Notes: generated from the letters alone by a model not told the origin. Counted from the first letter of the stretch, positions 1 through 12,500 are shown. The stretch is 64,000 nucleotides of DNA from Ruania alkalisoli (GCF_014960965.1 NZ_CP063169.1:1273581-1337580); one strand, 5' to 3'. Numbers and translations: made by a program.

Positions 1-840
1 GGGATGGGTGCCAAGCACACCGCCCTGATGCTCGACTCCGGCGCCACGATCGTCGGTGGCGTGAACGCCCGCAAGGCTGGCACCACGGTTGAGCACAAGG
101 ACAGTACTGGCAACGACGTCACGTTGCCCGTGTTCGGCACCGTGTCCGAGGCCATGGCCGAGACCGGTGCGAACGTTTCCGTGCTGTTCGTCCCGCCCGC
201 CTTCACCAAGGACGCCTGCATCGAGGCCATCGACGCCGGCATCGACCTGATGGTGGTCATCACCGAGGGAGTGCCCGTCCAGGACACCGCCGAGGTGTGG
301 TCCTATCTCGAGGGCAAGAAGACCCGCATGATCGGGCCGAACTGCCCCGGCATCATCACCCCGGGGGAGTCGCTGGCCGGGATCACCCCGCACACGATCA
401 CCGGCTCCGGGCCAATCGGACTGGTGTCCAAGTCTGGCACCCTGACCTACCAGATGATGTACGAGCTCAAGGACTTCGGCTTCTCGACCGCCATCGGCAT
501 CGGCGGCGACCCGATCGTGGGCACCACCCACATCGACGCACTCGAGGCGTTCGAGAACGACCCCGAGACCGAGCTGATCGTGATGATCGGTGAGATCGGC
601 GGAGACGCCGAGGAGCGTGCGGCGGCGTACATCGCCGAACACGTCACCAAGCCGGTCGTCGGCTATGTCGCGGGCTTCACCGCCCCCGAGGGTAAGACGA
701 TGGGCCACGCCGGTGCGATCGTCTCCGGCTCAGCCGGTACCGCTCAGGCGAAGAAGGAAGCGCTCGAGGCCGTCGGCGTCAAGGTCGGCAAGACCCCGTC
801 CGAGACGGCGCAGCTCGCCCGGGACGTCCTCGCCGGCTGA
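1..840 (+). CDS. sucD: succinyl-CoA ligase alpha subunit, 5' end cut by window
   Basis: Alpha subunit of succinyl-CoA synthetase (TCA cycle, cytoplasm), which binds CoA and carries the phosphohistidine used in nucleotide-coupled succinyl-CoA/succinate conversion. The visible 278 residues hold [11 protein letters not shown] (about 112-122) and the active-site loop [14 protein letters not shown] with His about 235. The first visible codons correspond to the GSEG-x-KHT region that lies about 20 residues inside SucD, so the true start and probably sucC lie upstream of the window; the ATG at 4 is internal. A strong hairpin follows the stop. Confidence 0.96.
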   Translation, partial: GMGAKHTALMLDSGATIVGGVNARKAGTTVEHKDSTGNDVTLPVFGTVSEAMAETGANVSVLFVPPAFTKDACIEAIDAGIDLMVVITEGVPVQDTAEVWSYLEGKKTRMIGPNCPGIITPGESLAGITPHTITGSGPIGLVSKSGTLTYQMMYELKDFGFSTAIGIGGDPIVGTTHIDALEAFENDPETELIVMIGEIGGDAEERAAAYIAEHVTKPVVGYVAGFTAPEGKTMGHAGAIVSGSAGTAQAKKEALEAVGVKVGKTPSETAQLARDVLAG

Positions 841-865
841 CATACCAAGCCGGGATCCGACCGAC

Positions 866-899
866 ACGCCGCCCCGCCACCCTCGTGGCGGGGCGGCGT
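866..899 (+). terminator. GC-rich hairpin after sucD
   Basis: Perfect 15-bp inverted repeat (866-880 with 885-899) around a CCTC loop, only 25 nt after the sucD stop. There is no U-tract beyond TT. It probably ends or attenuates the suc operon transcript. A GTG inside the 3' arm would open a longer reading frame for the next gene and is rejected as a start. Confidence 0.75.
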
Positions 900-917
900 T
901 GCCGCACCATGGGACCA

Positions 918-2189
918 ATGAGCCCTGCCCGCACCCCGACCCCAGCGCACGATGCGCCTCGTATCGCGCCCCGGGTGGTCGAGCACACCTCGACGCGGCG
1001 CGCGCTACGTACCCCAGAGGGGGCACTGCGAGGTCTGCTCGCTGGTGCTGAGGCGGTGCTCCTGAGCTGGCTGGTGGTAATCGTGCCGGCCATCGCCACC
1101 TATGTGGCCACAGCCTCAGCGCCCGCCCTGGGGTCGGCCGGCTGGCTGGAGGCGGCCCGGGTCGGGACCGCCGCCTGGCTGCTCGGGCACGGCGCCTCGG
1201 TCTCGCTCGACGGACTGGAACTCTCGCTCATCCCGCTTGGGGTCACCGTCCTGGCGGTTGCCCTGATGGCCGGGTCGGTGCGTCGCGCACGTCTGCCCGG
1301 GTGGCCCGCGGCCATGATCTCGGCTGCGGTGTATGTCGCATTCGCGATGCTGTTCGTCGTCTTCGCCGGACTACCCGGCGCGAACCGGGCCTTGGTGGGA
1401 GCCGCACTCGTGGCGGGTGTGGGCACCGTCCTCGGATTCCCGACGGCGTCCCTCCCCTCTCGCGTTCTGGCAGCCCTGGCCAAGGTCCCTGGCTGGATAC
1501 GGACCGCATTCGGTGGTGCGTGGCGGGCGCTGGCCCTGCACCTGCTGATCGCAACGGCGGCGGTGGTGACGGCCGTCGTCGTGAACTTCGGCCAGGTCCG
1601 TGACCTGCACGAGGGTCTGCATCCGGACATTGTCAGCGGGATCGTTCTTGTCCTTGCGCAGCTGCTGGCGCTGCCGAACCTGGTGGTCTATGCCGCTTCC
1701 TTCTTGCTCGGCCCAGGATTTGCGGTGGGGGAGGGCACGGCGTTCACCCCGTCTGGTGTGGAGGCCGGACCGCTGCCGATGGTGCCGGTGCTGGGTGCGC
1801 TCCCGGGACCCGATTCCCTGGCCGGCCAGTTGCCTGTGCTTGGTGTTGTGGGGCTCGTGTCCGGGGTGGCTGTGGGTGTATGGCTGGCCCGCCGGCTGCG
1901 GGCCCGGACGTTGGTCGACGCGGTCGCGACGACGCTCGGCACGGCCCTGCTCACCGGCGGCGGGATGGCTACCCTCGTAGCGCTCGCCTCCGGCGCGGCT
2001 GGCCCGGGCCGGATGGCCGTGATCGGGGCGGACCCGTTCAGCGTGGGCCTGGCGCTGCTGTGGCAGGTGGGAGCGCCCGCACTGGTGCTGGTGCTCCTGT
2101 CACACCGGAGCACCGTCGCATGGGCGGGGCAGCTCACCGCACGCGCGCGCCGGGCAGGCGGCACCTGGTGGGAGCAGGTTCGCGGGTAG
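918..2189 (+). CDS. DUF6350 family integral membrane protein
   Basis: Polytopic membrane protein of 423 residues with roughly nine to ten hydrophobic stretches beginning near residue 40 (LLSWLVVIVPAIATYVA) and running to the C-terminus, which ends in a short basic cytoplasmic tail. The family is widespread in actinobacteria and sits between sucCD and purN, as here. Some databases label it 'cell division protein PerM'; I see no motif proving a function. ATG 918 is chosen over in-frame ATG 909 and over GTG 885, which lies inside the terminator arm. It converges with the next gene at a 6-bp gap. Confidence 0.85.
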   Translation: MSPARTPTPAHDAPRIAPRVVEHTSTRRALRTPEGALRGLLAGAEAVLLSWLVVIVPAIATYVATASAPALGSAGWLEAARVGTAAWLLGHGASVSLDGLELSLIPLGVTVLAVALMAGSVRRARLPGWPAAMISAAVYVAFAMLFVVFAGLPGANRALVGAALVAGVGTVLGFPTASLPSRVLAALAKVPGWIRTAFGGAWRALALHLLIATAAVVTAVVVNFGQVRDLHEGLHPDIVSGIVLVLAQLLALPNLVVYAASFLLGPGFAVGEGTAFTPSGVEAGPLPMVPVLGALPGPDSLAGQLPVLGVVGLVSGVAVGVWLARRLRARTLVDAVATTLGTALLTGGGMATLVALASGAAGPGRMAVIGADPFSVGLALLWQVGAPALVLVLLSHRSTVAWAGQLTARARRAGGTWWEQVRG

Positions 2190-2195
2190 GACTGG

Positions 2196-2747
2196 CTACT
2201 CGGTCCCGAAACGCTCTGCCACAGCTTCGGCGAACTCGGTCTCGCACTTCTCCTGGGCGCCGAGCGTCAGGGCCGAGTCCAAGCACTCCTGACGCTCCAG
2301 CTGGGCCTCCCACACCGCAATCGGGGCGAGCGAGCTGAAGGTCAGCATGCCCGCCATCGCCACTCCGACGGCGAGGAAGATCATGAACGGGCCCGTCAGC
2401 CCCACCTTGCGGTGCACCAGCAGCGCGCGGACGCCGAAGACGATCCCCGCCAGGAAGAACAACGGAGCCGCGACCTGCCACGGGATCGGCCAACGCAGCG
2501 CCAGCAGTCCACAGAACAGCAAGATGCCGAACTTCAGCACCGATCCGCTGGCCTTGCGCGCCTCCTCCGGCGTGGGAGTGCGACGTTCCTTGGGTGTGCC
2601 GCCTGGGCCGCGTTCATCATGGCCCCGGCCGCCGGATTCCTGATCACCTGGACCGCCTTCAGGCCGTCCCTGCGCATCCCGCGGTGGCCAGTGCCGTTCC
2701 GGCGGCGGTGGCGCATTCGGGTCAGGCGGCGCGTAAGGGTTGGGCAC
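2196..2747 (-). CDS. small membrane protein with proline-rich N-terminus
   Basis: Unrecognised protein of 183 residues. The first 70 or so residues are hydrophilic and rich in Pro, Gly and Arg (starts MPNPYAPPDPNAPPPPERHW); three hydrophobic segments follow (around SVLKFGILLFCGLLALRW, AAPLFFLAGIVFGVRALLV and GPFMIFLAVGVAMAGML). The last 35 residues carry two cysteines (ECLDSALTLGAQEKC), probably facing outside. GTG 2747 is chosen because AAGGAG precedes it; the frame stays open further upstream but that part is antisense to the purN promoter region. Convergent with DUF6350. Function unknown. Confidence 0.7.
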   Translation of the reverse strand: MPNPYAPPDPNAPPPPERHWPPRDAQGRPEGGPGDQESGGRGHDERGPGGTPKERRTPTPEEARKASGSVLKFGILLFCGLLALRWPIPWQVAAPLFFLAGIVFGVRALLVHRKVGLTGPFMIFLAVGVAMAGMLTFSSLAPIAVWEAQLERQECLDSALTLGAQEKCETEFAEAVAERFGTE

Positions 2748-2963
2748 TACTCTCCTTGAGTCCGTTCTCCGAGGAGCATTGTCCCAGAGCCCGTGCTGCT
2801 GCCTGAACTCGCACTCGAATCCACCTGCGACGCCGGAATCCCGCTCCGTGTACCCGTTCGGGGGCTCGAACGCCAGATCGGGATTCGAATGCGGCTGAGG
2901 TTTCGTACTCCGGATCGGGACCAGAGCCACGCCCCGAGTCGAACGTGGCTGCGAACTCGCCGG

Positions 2964-2969
2964 TAGGGT
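2964..2969 (+). promoter_or_regulatory. -10 element of purN (leaderless)
   Basis: TAGGGT with 8 nt to the purN GTG. A start site about 7 nt downstream would coincide with the start codon, and no Shine-Dalgarno sequence is visible. Confidence 0.55.
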
Positions 2970-2977
2970 GACCGATC

Positions 2978-3598
2978 GTGAGCACTCCACCCGCCCAGCG
3001 ACTCGTCGTCCTCATCTCCGGCGGCGGGTCCAACCTCGCCGCACTCCTCGAGGCCACCCGGGATCCCGGCTACGGGGCGCAGGTGGTGGCCGTCGGGGCG
3101 GACCGGCCCAGCGCTGCGGGCTTGGACCTTGCTCGCGAAGCAGGCATCCCCACCTTCGTGGAGCGGGTGGGTGACCACCCCGACAGGGAGGCCTGGGACG
3201 CAGCCCTGACGGCCGCCGTCGGGAAGCATGAACCGGATCTGGTGATCTCGGCTGGCTTCCTGAAACTCGCAGGGGAGCGTTTCCTCAACCAGTTCGGCGG
3301 GCGCTATCTGAACACGCACAACTCGCTGCTGCCCGCGTTCCCCGGCATCCACGGACCGAGGGAGGCGCTCGAATACGGCGTGAAGATCGCCGGAGCCACC
3401 CTGTTTGTGGTCGATGCGGGCGTGGACACCGGGGTGATCATCGCGCAGGTGGCGGTACCGGTGCTCGACGACGACACCGAGGACACGCTCACCGAGCGGA
3501 TCAAGGTGGCCGAGCGGGCCCAGCTGGTGGACTCCGTGGGCCGGCTGGCACGCGAAGGCTGGCGGGTTGAGGGGCGCCGGGTGATCATCGGGCGGTGA
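2978..3598 (+). CDS. purN: phosphoribosylglycinamide formyltransferase
   Basis: Transfers formyl from 10-formyl-THF to GAR to give FGAR (third step of purine synthesis). The 206 residues show the phosphate loop ISGGGSNL (13-20), the catalytic Asn112 and His114 in NTHNSLLPAFPG and the catalytic Asp150 in DAGVDTG. Length is typical. The GTG start fits a leaderless promoter. It precedes purH by 283 bp, but purH has its own promoter and riboswitch, so the two are co-located but separately controlled. Confidence 0.96.
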   Translation: MSTPPAQRLVVLISGGGSNLAALLEATRDPGYGAQVVAVGADRPSAAGLDLAREAGIPTFVERVGDHPDREAWDAALTAAVGKHEPDLVISAGFLKLAGERFLNQFGGRYLNTHNSLLPAFPGIHGPREALEYGVKIAGATLFVVDAGVDTGVIIAQVAVPVLDDDTEDTLTERIKVAERAQLVDSVGRLAREGWRVEGRRVIIGR

Positions 3599-3726
3599 CG
3601 GGACCGACACAGATGCGTCGAGCCGTGCACCACTGTGCCGGGGCTGACGCTGGGATGTCCCTCCCGCCACGAACTCCGGGAGCCACCATCATCCACGTGA
3701 GCGGCGTCCACCCTTGGTCGACCCGG

Positions 3727-3732
3727 TAGGCT
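3727..3732 (+). promoter_or_regulatory. -10 element in front of the purH riboswitch
   Basis: TAGGCT ends 6 nt before the first P1 nucleotide of the aptamer (3739), so transcription would begin at the base of the riboswitch. No clear -35 hexamer is visible. Confidence 0.6.
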
Positions 3733-3734
3733 GG

Positions 3735-3822
3735 TCCCGGCCGTGACTGGCGTGAGGTGGAGTACCACCGGGGAGCGGCCCGACAGCAGCGACTTCGTGC
3801 ACCGGCCGCCTGGGTGCCACGT
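3735..3822 (+). ncRNA. ZTP (pfl) riboswitch controlling purH
   Basis: The conserved pfl-motif blocks are present in order: P1 GGCCG (3739-3743) pairing with CGGCC (3776-3780); the internal segment GTGACTGGCG; the hairpin GGTGGAGTACCACC; CGGGGAGC; a variable linker; then the P3 hairpin GCACC/GGTGC (3799-3803 with 3813-3817) whose loop holds the invariant CCGCCTG. ZTP/ZMP riboswitches sense 5-aminoimidazole-4-carboxamide riboside phosphates that accumulate when 10-formyl-THF is short and switch on purH, glyA or folD. The remaining 60 nt to the start codon include CCGGCCG-type complementary runs and the ribosome-binding site. Confidence 0.93.
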
Positions 3823-3881
3823 CCCGAGCCGGAAGCGACCCCGCGTCCGGACCACCCCTCGAGACCCACCAGGAGTACGCC

Positions 3882-5453
3882 GTGACTGACCAGATCCCCC
3901 TTCGCCGGGCCCTCGTCTCCGTCTTCGACAAGACCGGCCTCGACGCCCTCGCCACCGCCCTGCACGCCGCCGGAGTCGAGCTCGTCTCCACCGGGTCCAC
4001 CGCGTCGACGATCGAGGCCGCGGGCGTCCCCGTCACCCGCGTGGAGGACGTGACCGGCTTCCCCGAGTGCCTCGACGGGCGCGTGAAGACCCTGCACCCG
4101 CGCATCCACGCCGGAATCCTCGCCGACCGCCGTCTGCCCGACCACGTCTCCCAGCTGGAGGACCTGGACGTGCGGCCCTTCGACCTCGTGGTGGTGAACC
4201 TGTACCCATTCGCCGACACTGTCGCCTCCGGTGCGAGCGAGCAGGACTGCATCGAGAAGATCGACATCGGCGGGCCCTCCATGGTGCGCGCCGCCGCGAA
4301 GAACCACGCGAGCGTGGCCGTGGTGGTCGACCCGGCCCGCTACGACGGGGTGATCGCCGCAGCGCAGGCAGAGGGCTTCACCCTCGCCCAGCGCCAGGCA
4401 CTCGCCGCCGACGCGTTCCGCCACACCGCCACCTACGACGTGCATGTCGCCTCCTGGATGGGCAACGTGGTTGCCCCCGACGACGACGGCTCCGGCTTCC
4501 CCGGATGGATGGGTGCCACCTGGGACCGCACCAGCGTGCTGCGCTACGGCGAGAACCCCCACCAGCGGGCGGCGCTCTACACCACCGGCTTCGGTGACGC
4601 CGGCCTGGCCGGTGCCGAGCAGCTGCACGGCAAGGCGATGAGCTACAACAACTACGTCGACGCCGACGCCGCCTGGCGGGCCGCCCACGACCACGGCGAT
4701 GCGCCGACGGTCGCGGTGATCAAGCACGCCAACCCGTGCGGCATCGCCGTCGGGGCCACCATCGCCGAGGCGCACGCGAAGGCTCACGCCTGTGACCCCG
4801 TCTCCGCCTTCGGCGGCGTGATCGCCGCCAACGCCGAGGTCACGGGGGAGATGGCTGAGCAGATCGCCCCGGTGTTCACCGAGGTGGTGCTCGCACCGTC
4901 CTACACGCCCGAGGCGCTCGAGATCCTCACCCGGAAGAAGAACATCCGCGTGCTCACCGTGGCCACCCCGCCCAGCGGCGGCGGTCTGCGCGAGATCTTC
5001 GGCGGCGTGCTGGTGCAGTCCCCGGACAAGATCGACGCCGAGGGCGATGACCCCACCACCTGGACCCTCGCTGCCGGTGACGCCGCCGACGAGGCCACGC
5101 TCGCCGATCTCGCCTTCGCGTGGCGGTCGGTGCGGGCCGTGAAGTCCAACGCCATCCTCCTCGCTTCCGGTGGCGCGTCCGTGGGCGTTGGCATGGGTCA
5201 GGTGAACCGGGTCGACTCCTGCAAGCTGGCCGTGGAGCGCGCCAACACCGGAGACGTTGAACGTGCGCGCGGCGCGGTCGCATCCTCGGACGCGTTCTTC
5301 CCGTTCGCCGACGGGCTGCAGGTGCTGCTGGACGCCGGAGTAAAGGCCGTCGTGCAGCCGGGCGGCTCCATCCGCGATGAGGAAGTCATTGCCGCTGCGA
5401 ACGAGGCCGGAGTGACGCTCTATCTGACCGGAACCCGCCACTTCGCCCACTGA
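3882..5453 (+). CDS. purH: bifunctional AICAR formyltransferase / IMP cyclohydrolase
   Basis: Catalyses the last two steps of IMP synthesis: AICAR plus 10-formyl-THF to FAICAR, then ring closure. The 523 residues start with an MGS-like cyclohydrolase domain ([14 protein letters not shown] about 37-49, DGRVKTLHP 65-73) and continue with the transformylase domain (LRYGENPHQ 220-228, KHANPCG 281-287 with the catalytic Lys-His pair). The GTG start has AGGAGT 8 nt upstream. The ZTP aptamer upstream senses this enzyme's own substrate family, giving substrate-driven feed-forward control. Confidence 0.97.
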   Translation: MTDQIPLRRALVSVFDKTGLDALATALHAAGVELVSTGSTASTIEAAGVPVTRVEDVTGFPECLDGRVKTLHPRIHAGILADRRLPDHVSQLEDLDVRPFDLVVVNLYPFADTVASGASEQDCIEKIDIGGPSMVRAAAKNHASVAVVVDPARYDGVIAAAQAEGFTLAQRQALAADAFRHTATYDVHVASWMGNVVAPDDDGSGFPGWMGATWDRTSVLRYGENPHQRAALYTTGFGDAGLAGAEQLHGKAMSYNNYVDADAAWRAAHDHGDAPTVAVIKHANPCGIAVGATIAEAHAKAHACDPVSAFGGVIAANAEVTGEMAEQIAPVFTEVVLAPSYTPEALEILTRKKNIRVLTVATPPSGGGLREIFGGVLVQSPDKIDAEGDDPTTWTLAAGDAADEATLADLAFAWRSVRAVKSNAILLASGGASVGVGMGQVNRVDSCKLAVERANTGDVERARGAVASSDAFFPFADGLQVLLDAGVKAVVQPGGSIRDEEVIAAANEAGVTLYLTGTRHFAH

Positions 5454-5462
5454 GACACCGCC

Positions 5463-5514
5463 GAGCGCTTCCTTCTGCGGCTGCTGTGCGACATGGCCGT
5501 AGAAGGAGGCGCTC
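5463..5514. terminator. bidirectional hairpin between purH and the convergent flavoprotein gene
   Basis: 19-bp stem (5463-5481 with 5496-5514) with two G-U pairs on the plus strand and a 14-nt loop. It sits 10 nt after the purH stop and 18 nt before the end of the opposing gene, so it can serve both. Confidence 0.75.
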
Positions 5515-5531
5515 CGCTCCGGCGGCCCTGA

Positions 5532-6767
5532 TCAGCGTTCGTCGGTACCCACGAGCGCCTTCTTCAACGGCACCGCCGTATCCACCGCGAGGGCACGGTC
5601 CAGCCGGGGCAACTCCCCCCGCCCGAGCAGTTTGCGCACCGCCGCCACCTCCCGTGGGGCGTCGGCGATCACAGCACCGGTGAGCCGATCCCCTTCGAAC
5701 GCCAGCGTTGTCCACGGTCCGCTGTCAGGATCGCCCCGGGTGACCTGATCGTCGGTCAGCCGCCCGAACACGGTCAGATGGTGGCCGAGCTGGGTGGAGT
5801 ACACATAAGGGGCGGGCTCGGGCCGGCCATCCTCGGCTGTTCCCACAAGCGCCCGGGCGAGCCGCGCCGGGTCCAGCAGCGCGGCCGACCAGTGCCCGCC
5901 GGGCGTCGGCCCGAACACCGGGTGCACCCGCTCGGCCACGTCACCCACCGCCCACACGCCCGGGTGAGCCGTACGCCCAGAGGCATCCACCGGCAGGTGA
6001 CCGGACGCCGTCAGCGGGAGAGTATCCGCGAGCCAGGCCGAGTTCGGTCGCGCACCGATAGCGCACAGCACCGTGTCGGCCTCCAGGCGGGTTCCGTCGT
6101 CGAGGGTCACGACGGCGTCCCGTGCGCTGGCCACGGTGGCGTGAGTGCGCAGGTGGACGCCCTGGGCGGCGTACCAGGGGGTGGTGCGGGCGCCCAGGCC
6201 GGGGCCGAGCTGGCGGTTCAGGGGGCTGGGACCGGCCTCGACGACCGTGACCTCACATCCCACGTCCGCCGCGACGCCGGCGACCTCGGCGCCGATCCAC
6301 CCAGCCCCGACGATCACCAACCGGGAGCCGGGGGTGAGGCGCTCGCGCAGGCGAGCTGCGTCGTCGAGGGTGTGCAGGGTGAGCACACCGGACCAGTGGG
6401 CGGGCAGGGCGGCGTGGGATCCGGTGGCCACCACGATGGCGTCGGCCTCGAAGTGTTCGCCCGTGGCGGTCTCGACGGCGGGGAGATCGCCCAGGTCGAG
6501 TCGCGTGGCGCGTGTTCCGAGGCGGACGTCGTCGGCCAGAGTCAGGAGGTCCTGCGCGAGGTCGTCGGCGAGCCACACCGGGTCGGGGCGACTCAGCAGC
6601 TCCTTCGACAGCGGTGGGCGGTCGTAGGGGAGATGCTGCTCGCCGCCGAGGATGCGCACATGTCCGGTGAATCCGGACTCGCGTAGCTCGGCGGCAGTGC
6701 GCAGGCCCGCGAGCCCGGCGCCCACCACGAGGACACGTTCTGGGAGTGGCGGTAGCGGTGTGGTCAC
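5532..6767 (-). CDS. FAD-dependent NAD(P)H oxidoreductase, ferredoxin-reductase type
   Basis: Pyridine-nucleotide-disulfide-family flavoprotein of 411 residues resembling rhodocoxin/ferredoxin reductases. FAD motif VGAGLAG (15-21), DRPPLSK (49-55, conserved in this subgroup), ATGS (114-117), NAD(P)-binding VGAGWIGAE (153-161) and the second FAD motif WAVGDV (about 291-296). No redox-active CxxC is present, which fits electron transfer to a small iron-sulfur partner. No ferredoxin or P450 gene is adjacent, so the partner is unknown. It is divergent from DUF3017 with 36 bp between the starts. Confidence 0.85.
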   Translation of the reverse strand: MTTPLPPLPERVLVVGAGLAGLRTAAELRESGFTGHVRILGGEQHLPYDRPPLSKELLSRPDPVWLADDLAQDLLTLADDVRLGTRATRLDLGDLPAVETATGEHFEADAIVVATGSHAALPAHWSGVLTLHTLDDAARLRERLTPGSRLVIVGAGWIGAEVAGVAADVGCEVTVVEAGPSPLNRQLGPGLGARTTPWYAAQGVHLRTHATVASARDAVVTLDDGTRLEADTVLCAIGARPNSAWLADTLPLTASGHLPVDASGRTAHPGVWAVGDVAERVHPVFGPTPGGHWSAALLDPARLARALVGTAEDGRPEPAPYVYSTQLGHHLTVFGRLTDDQVTRGDPDSGPWTTLAFEGDRLTGAVIADAPREVAAVRKLLGRGELPRLDRALAVDTAVPLKKALVGTDER

Positions 6768-6789
6768 CCGGTCACGCTACCCGCGGCGG

Positions 6790-6795
6790 TAGGCT
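6790..6795 (+). promoter_or_regulatory. -10 element of the DUF3017 gene (leaderless)
   Basis: TAGGCT followed by 8 nt and the ATG at 6804; no Shine-Dalgarno sequence between them. Confidence 0.5.
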
Positions 6796-6803
6796 CACTG
6801 GCG

Positions 6804-7121
6804 ATGATCAGCTCCCGGCCCGTCAGGCGGCCCGTCGAACCCGGCCACTGGCGCCGCTACGTGGTGATGTGGGTGGCGCTGGCGTGGATCGTGGGCGCGA
6901 TGGTGACGATGACCGTGGTGGGCGTGCGCGCCGGGATCTTGGTGCTCGCTGCGGAGCTGCTGGTGCTCGGGTTCGTCCGGGCGGTGGCACCCGCGCCGGG
7001 GCCGTACGGCATCACCAGCCGGTCGCGGGCGTTCGATGTCGCGATCCTGATGCTCAGTGGTGCTGGCATCGTGGTGCTGGCGCTCACCGCGACGGGGCTC
7101 GACCCCGCCTGGCCGGGCTGA
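6804..7121 (+). CDS. DUF3017 small membrane protein
   Basis: 105 residues: a basic N-terminus (about 1-18), then three hydrophobic helices (VVMWVALAWIVGAMVTMTVV, AGILVLAAELLVLGFVRAV, FDVAILMLSGAGIVVLALTA). Matches DUF3017 by length and pattern. In many actinobacteria this gene follows folD in the purH-folD-DUF3017-mdh neighbourhood; here folD has moved next to glyA and DUF3017 has stayed near purH and mdh. Function unknown. Confidence 0.8.
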   Translation: MISSRPVRRPVEPGHWRRYVVMWVALAWIVGAMVTMTVVGVRAGILVLAAELLVLGFVRAVAPAPGPYGITSRSRAFDVAILMLSGAGIVVLALTATGLDPAWPG

Positions 7122-7134
7122 GCAGAGACGCAAC

Positions 7135-7190
7135 CGACGGCCCTCAGCGGGTCTGTGCCAGATGTGGCACAGGTGGGCTGAGAGCCGTCG
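7135..7190. terminator. two-tier hairpin between convergent genes
   Basis: Outer stem 7135-7148 with 7177-7190 (14 bp, one mismatch) enclosing a perfect inner stem CTGTGCCA/TGGCACAG (7153-7160 with 7165-7172). It lies between the DUF3017 stop and the aquaporin stop and probably terminates both. A second element of the same design lies at 31070-31123. Confidence 0.65.
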
Positions 7191-7200
7191 ACTGTGACGG

Positions 7201-9443
<2,243 letters not shown>

Positions 9444-9481
9444 TCAGACTCCTCCTGAGTCGCTCGATCTCAACAAGATGC

Positions 9482-9513
9482 GCGAGGCCGCACCGTTCTC
9501 GGTGCGGCCTCGC
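9482..9513 (+). terminator. mdh terminator hairpin
   Basis: Perfect 13-bp stem GCGAGGCCGCACC/GGTGCGGCCTCGC with a 6-nt loop, 38 nt after the mdh stop. Confidence 0.75.
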
Positions 9514-9599
9514 CGCATGCCGGGCAGTGCCTCTCGTTCTGGCCTCCACGAGCGGCTAGGTTGGAGCGTGGCCGATGCCGTCCTACCCGAAGGTTGACC

Positions 9600-12500
9600 G
9601 TGCACGACACCACTGCTCGCACCGAGCACCGCCTGCGCCGCTTCATCTCCGAACGCCTGCTTCCTGCGAAGTACCGCGCCCGGGAACCTCTGGGGATCAC
9701 AGCCTGGGAGGTGCCGGACGAGCCCGTGCCGTTCACCGAGGCGGTAAACCAGGAGTACCGGCCGTTCGAGGCCGGCACCCCGTGGGGTCGCCCGTGGAGC
9801 ACCGTCTGGTTCCGCCTCACCGGCGCTGTGCCCACCGAGTGGGCGGACCAGATCGCCGAGGAGTGCGAGCTCGAGCTCGTGGTGGATCTGGGATTCACGA
9901 CGGCGCAACCCGGCTTCCAGGCCGAAGGCGCCTTGTGGACGCCGGAGGGCCGCATCCTCAAGGGCCTCGAGCCCCGCAACCAGCATCTCGGCCTCGCCCC
10001 GGGCACCCGAGAGCTCGACCTCTTCGTCGAGGCCGCGGCCAACCCGGACGTGCCGGACGGGCAGTGGATCAAGCCCACACCGATGGGCGACAAGGCCACC
10101 GCTGGCACTGACCCGATCTACACCTTCCGTGCCGCCGACCTCGCCCTGCTGGACCGCGACGTCTTCGAGCTCACGGCGGACGTCCTCGCCCTGCAAGGGC
10201 TCATGCTCGAACTCGACCCGACCTCGCCGCGGCGTGCACAGATTCTGCGCGCGCTGGAGGACATGATGGACGCCGTCGACCCCGACGACGTTGCAGGTAC
10301 CGCCGCACAGGGCCGTCGCCTCCTCGAGGGGGTGCTCAGGGCCAGGGCGACGGCGTCCGCTCACCAGGTGCACGCCGTCGGGCATGCGCACATCGACTCC
10401 GCCTGGCTGTGGCCCGTGCGGGAGACCGTACGCAAGTGTGCCCGCACCTTCTCCAACGTGCTCGACCTGATGGACCGGGACCCGGAGTTCACCTTCGCCT
10501 GCTCCTCCGCGCAGCAGTACGCCTGGATCAAGGAGTACTACCCGGAGCTGTACACGCGGATCGCCACCAGGGTGCGTGAGGGCCGGTTCATCCCGGTGGG
10601 CGGCATGTGGGTGGAGTCCGATACCAATATGCCAGGCGGGGAGGCGATGGCTCGCCAGTTCGTGACCGGCACGCAGTTCTTCATCGACGAGTTCGGCGTG
10701 GAGCCGCGCGAGGTGTGGCTGCCGGACTCATTCGGCTACTCCGGCGCCCTGCCGCAGATCGCCAAGGCCAGCGGGAAGGAGTACTTCCTTACCCAGAAGA
10801 TCTCCTGGAACGACACGAACACGATGCCCCACCACACCTTCGACTGGCAGGGCATCGACGGCACCCGCATCTTCACCCACTTCCCGCCGGTGGACACCTA
10901 CAACTCGATGCTGGACGCCACCGAGCTGGCTCGCGCGGAGCGGCAGTACGCCGAGAAGGGACGCGCGAACACCTCGCTGGCTCCCTACGGCTACGGCGAC
11001 GGCGGGGGAGGACCCACCCGGGAACTCGTCGCCCAGGCACACCGGGTGGCGGATCTCGAGGGCTCCCCGCAGGTGGTCCTGTCCACGCCGGAGGAGTTCT
11101 TCGACGCCGCCCGCACCGAGTACCCCAGCCCGCCGGTGTGGACGGGCGAGATGTACCTGGAGTACCACCGCGGTACCTACACCTCCCAGCACCGCACCAA
11201 GGCCGGCAACCGACGCAGTGAGCACTTGTTGCGTGAGGCCGAGCTGTGGGCGAGTACCGCGACCGTGCGGGTGGGCGCCGAATACCCCGCCGAGTCGTTA
11301 CAGCGGATCTGGCGGCAGGTGCTGCTACAGCAGTTCCACGACATCCTCCCCGGCTCCTCGATCGCCTGGGTGCACCGTGAGGCGGAGCGGCATTACGAGG
11401 AGATTATTGCCGAGCTGAACGCGATCATCGAGACCGCCATCGGCCACCTGGTGAGGGACGGGGAGAGGGACCTGAGCCTGAACGCCGGACCGTACGCCGT
11501 CGGGGGCGTGCCTGCCCTGGGCGGTGCGACCACGTCCGAGCCCCACGCTGAGGCGCGACTGGAGGCCGTGGGCAGCGACTGGGTGCTGACCAACTCCCGT
11601 GTGCGGGTGACCGTGGACGAACGCGGCCTGATCACCTCGCTGGTCGATCTGGCGGCTGATCGGGACGTGATCCCGGCCGGGCGCGTGGGGAACCTACTGC
11701 AGGTGCATCGGGACATCCCGAACGAGTGGGACGCCTGGGACATCGACGCCCACTACCGGCATGTGGTGACCGACCTCGATATGGCCGACGAGATCACCAC
11801 CGAGACGCACGGGCACGCGGTGGCGGTGGTGGTGCGGCGCACGTTCGGGCAGTCGTCCATCACCCAGCGCATCGAACTGGCCGCCGAGGGCGACGTGCAG
11901 ATCACCACCGAGGCGGACTGGCACGAGCGGCAGAAGCTCCTCAAACTGGCCTTCCCGCTGGACCTGGCTGCGGAGCGTGCGACCTCCGAGATCCAGTTCG
12001 GGCACATGCACCGCCCGACGGCGGTCAACACCTCCTGGGATGCCGCACGTTTCGAGACGGTCGCGCACCGGTGGGTGCACGTGGGCGAGCCGGACTTCGG
12101 CGTCGCCGTGGCCAACGACGTGACCTACGGTCACGACATCCATGCCGACACCGACGACGCGGGGAACCCGATCACCGTGGTGCGCCAGTCGCTGCTGCGG
12201 GCGCCGTTGTTCCCCGACCCCGACGCCGATCAGGGCCGGCATGTGCTGCGCACGACGGTGGCTGTCGGTGTGGGCATCGATGGCGCCGTGCGTGCTGGGT
12301 ACGCGACCAACCTGCCGGTGCGACGGGTGCGTGGGGAGCGTGAGGTCGCACCGCTGCTGGCCGTGGACCACCCGGGTGTAGTGGTCGAGGCGGTCAAGCT
12401 CGCCGAGGACGGCTCCGGCGACGTGGTGGTGCGGCTCTACGAGGCGCACGGGCAGCGCGCCGAGGCCGTGGTCACGGCCGGGTTCGAGACCACGGGTGCG

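Noticed and set aside
885-917. GTG 885 as the DUF6350 start
   Set aside because: It lies in the 3' arm of the sucD terminator hairpin and would add residues not resembling a membrane-protein N-terminus.
3585-5450. 621-codon open frame on the minus strand opposite purH
   Set aside because: It mirrors the purH reading frame with a His/Gly/Val-rich composition and no motif; a typical antisense artefact in GC-rich DNA.
5778-6686. 302-codon plus-strand frame inside the flavoprotein gene
   Set aside because: Gly/Arg/His-rich shadow of a gene with complete FAD and NAD motifs on the other strand.
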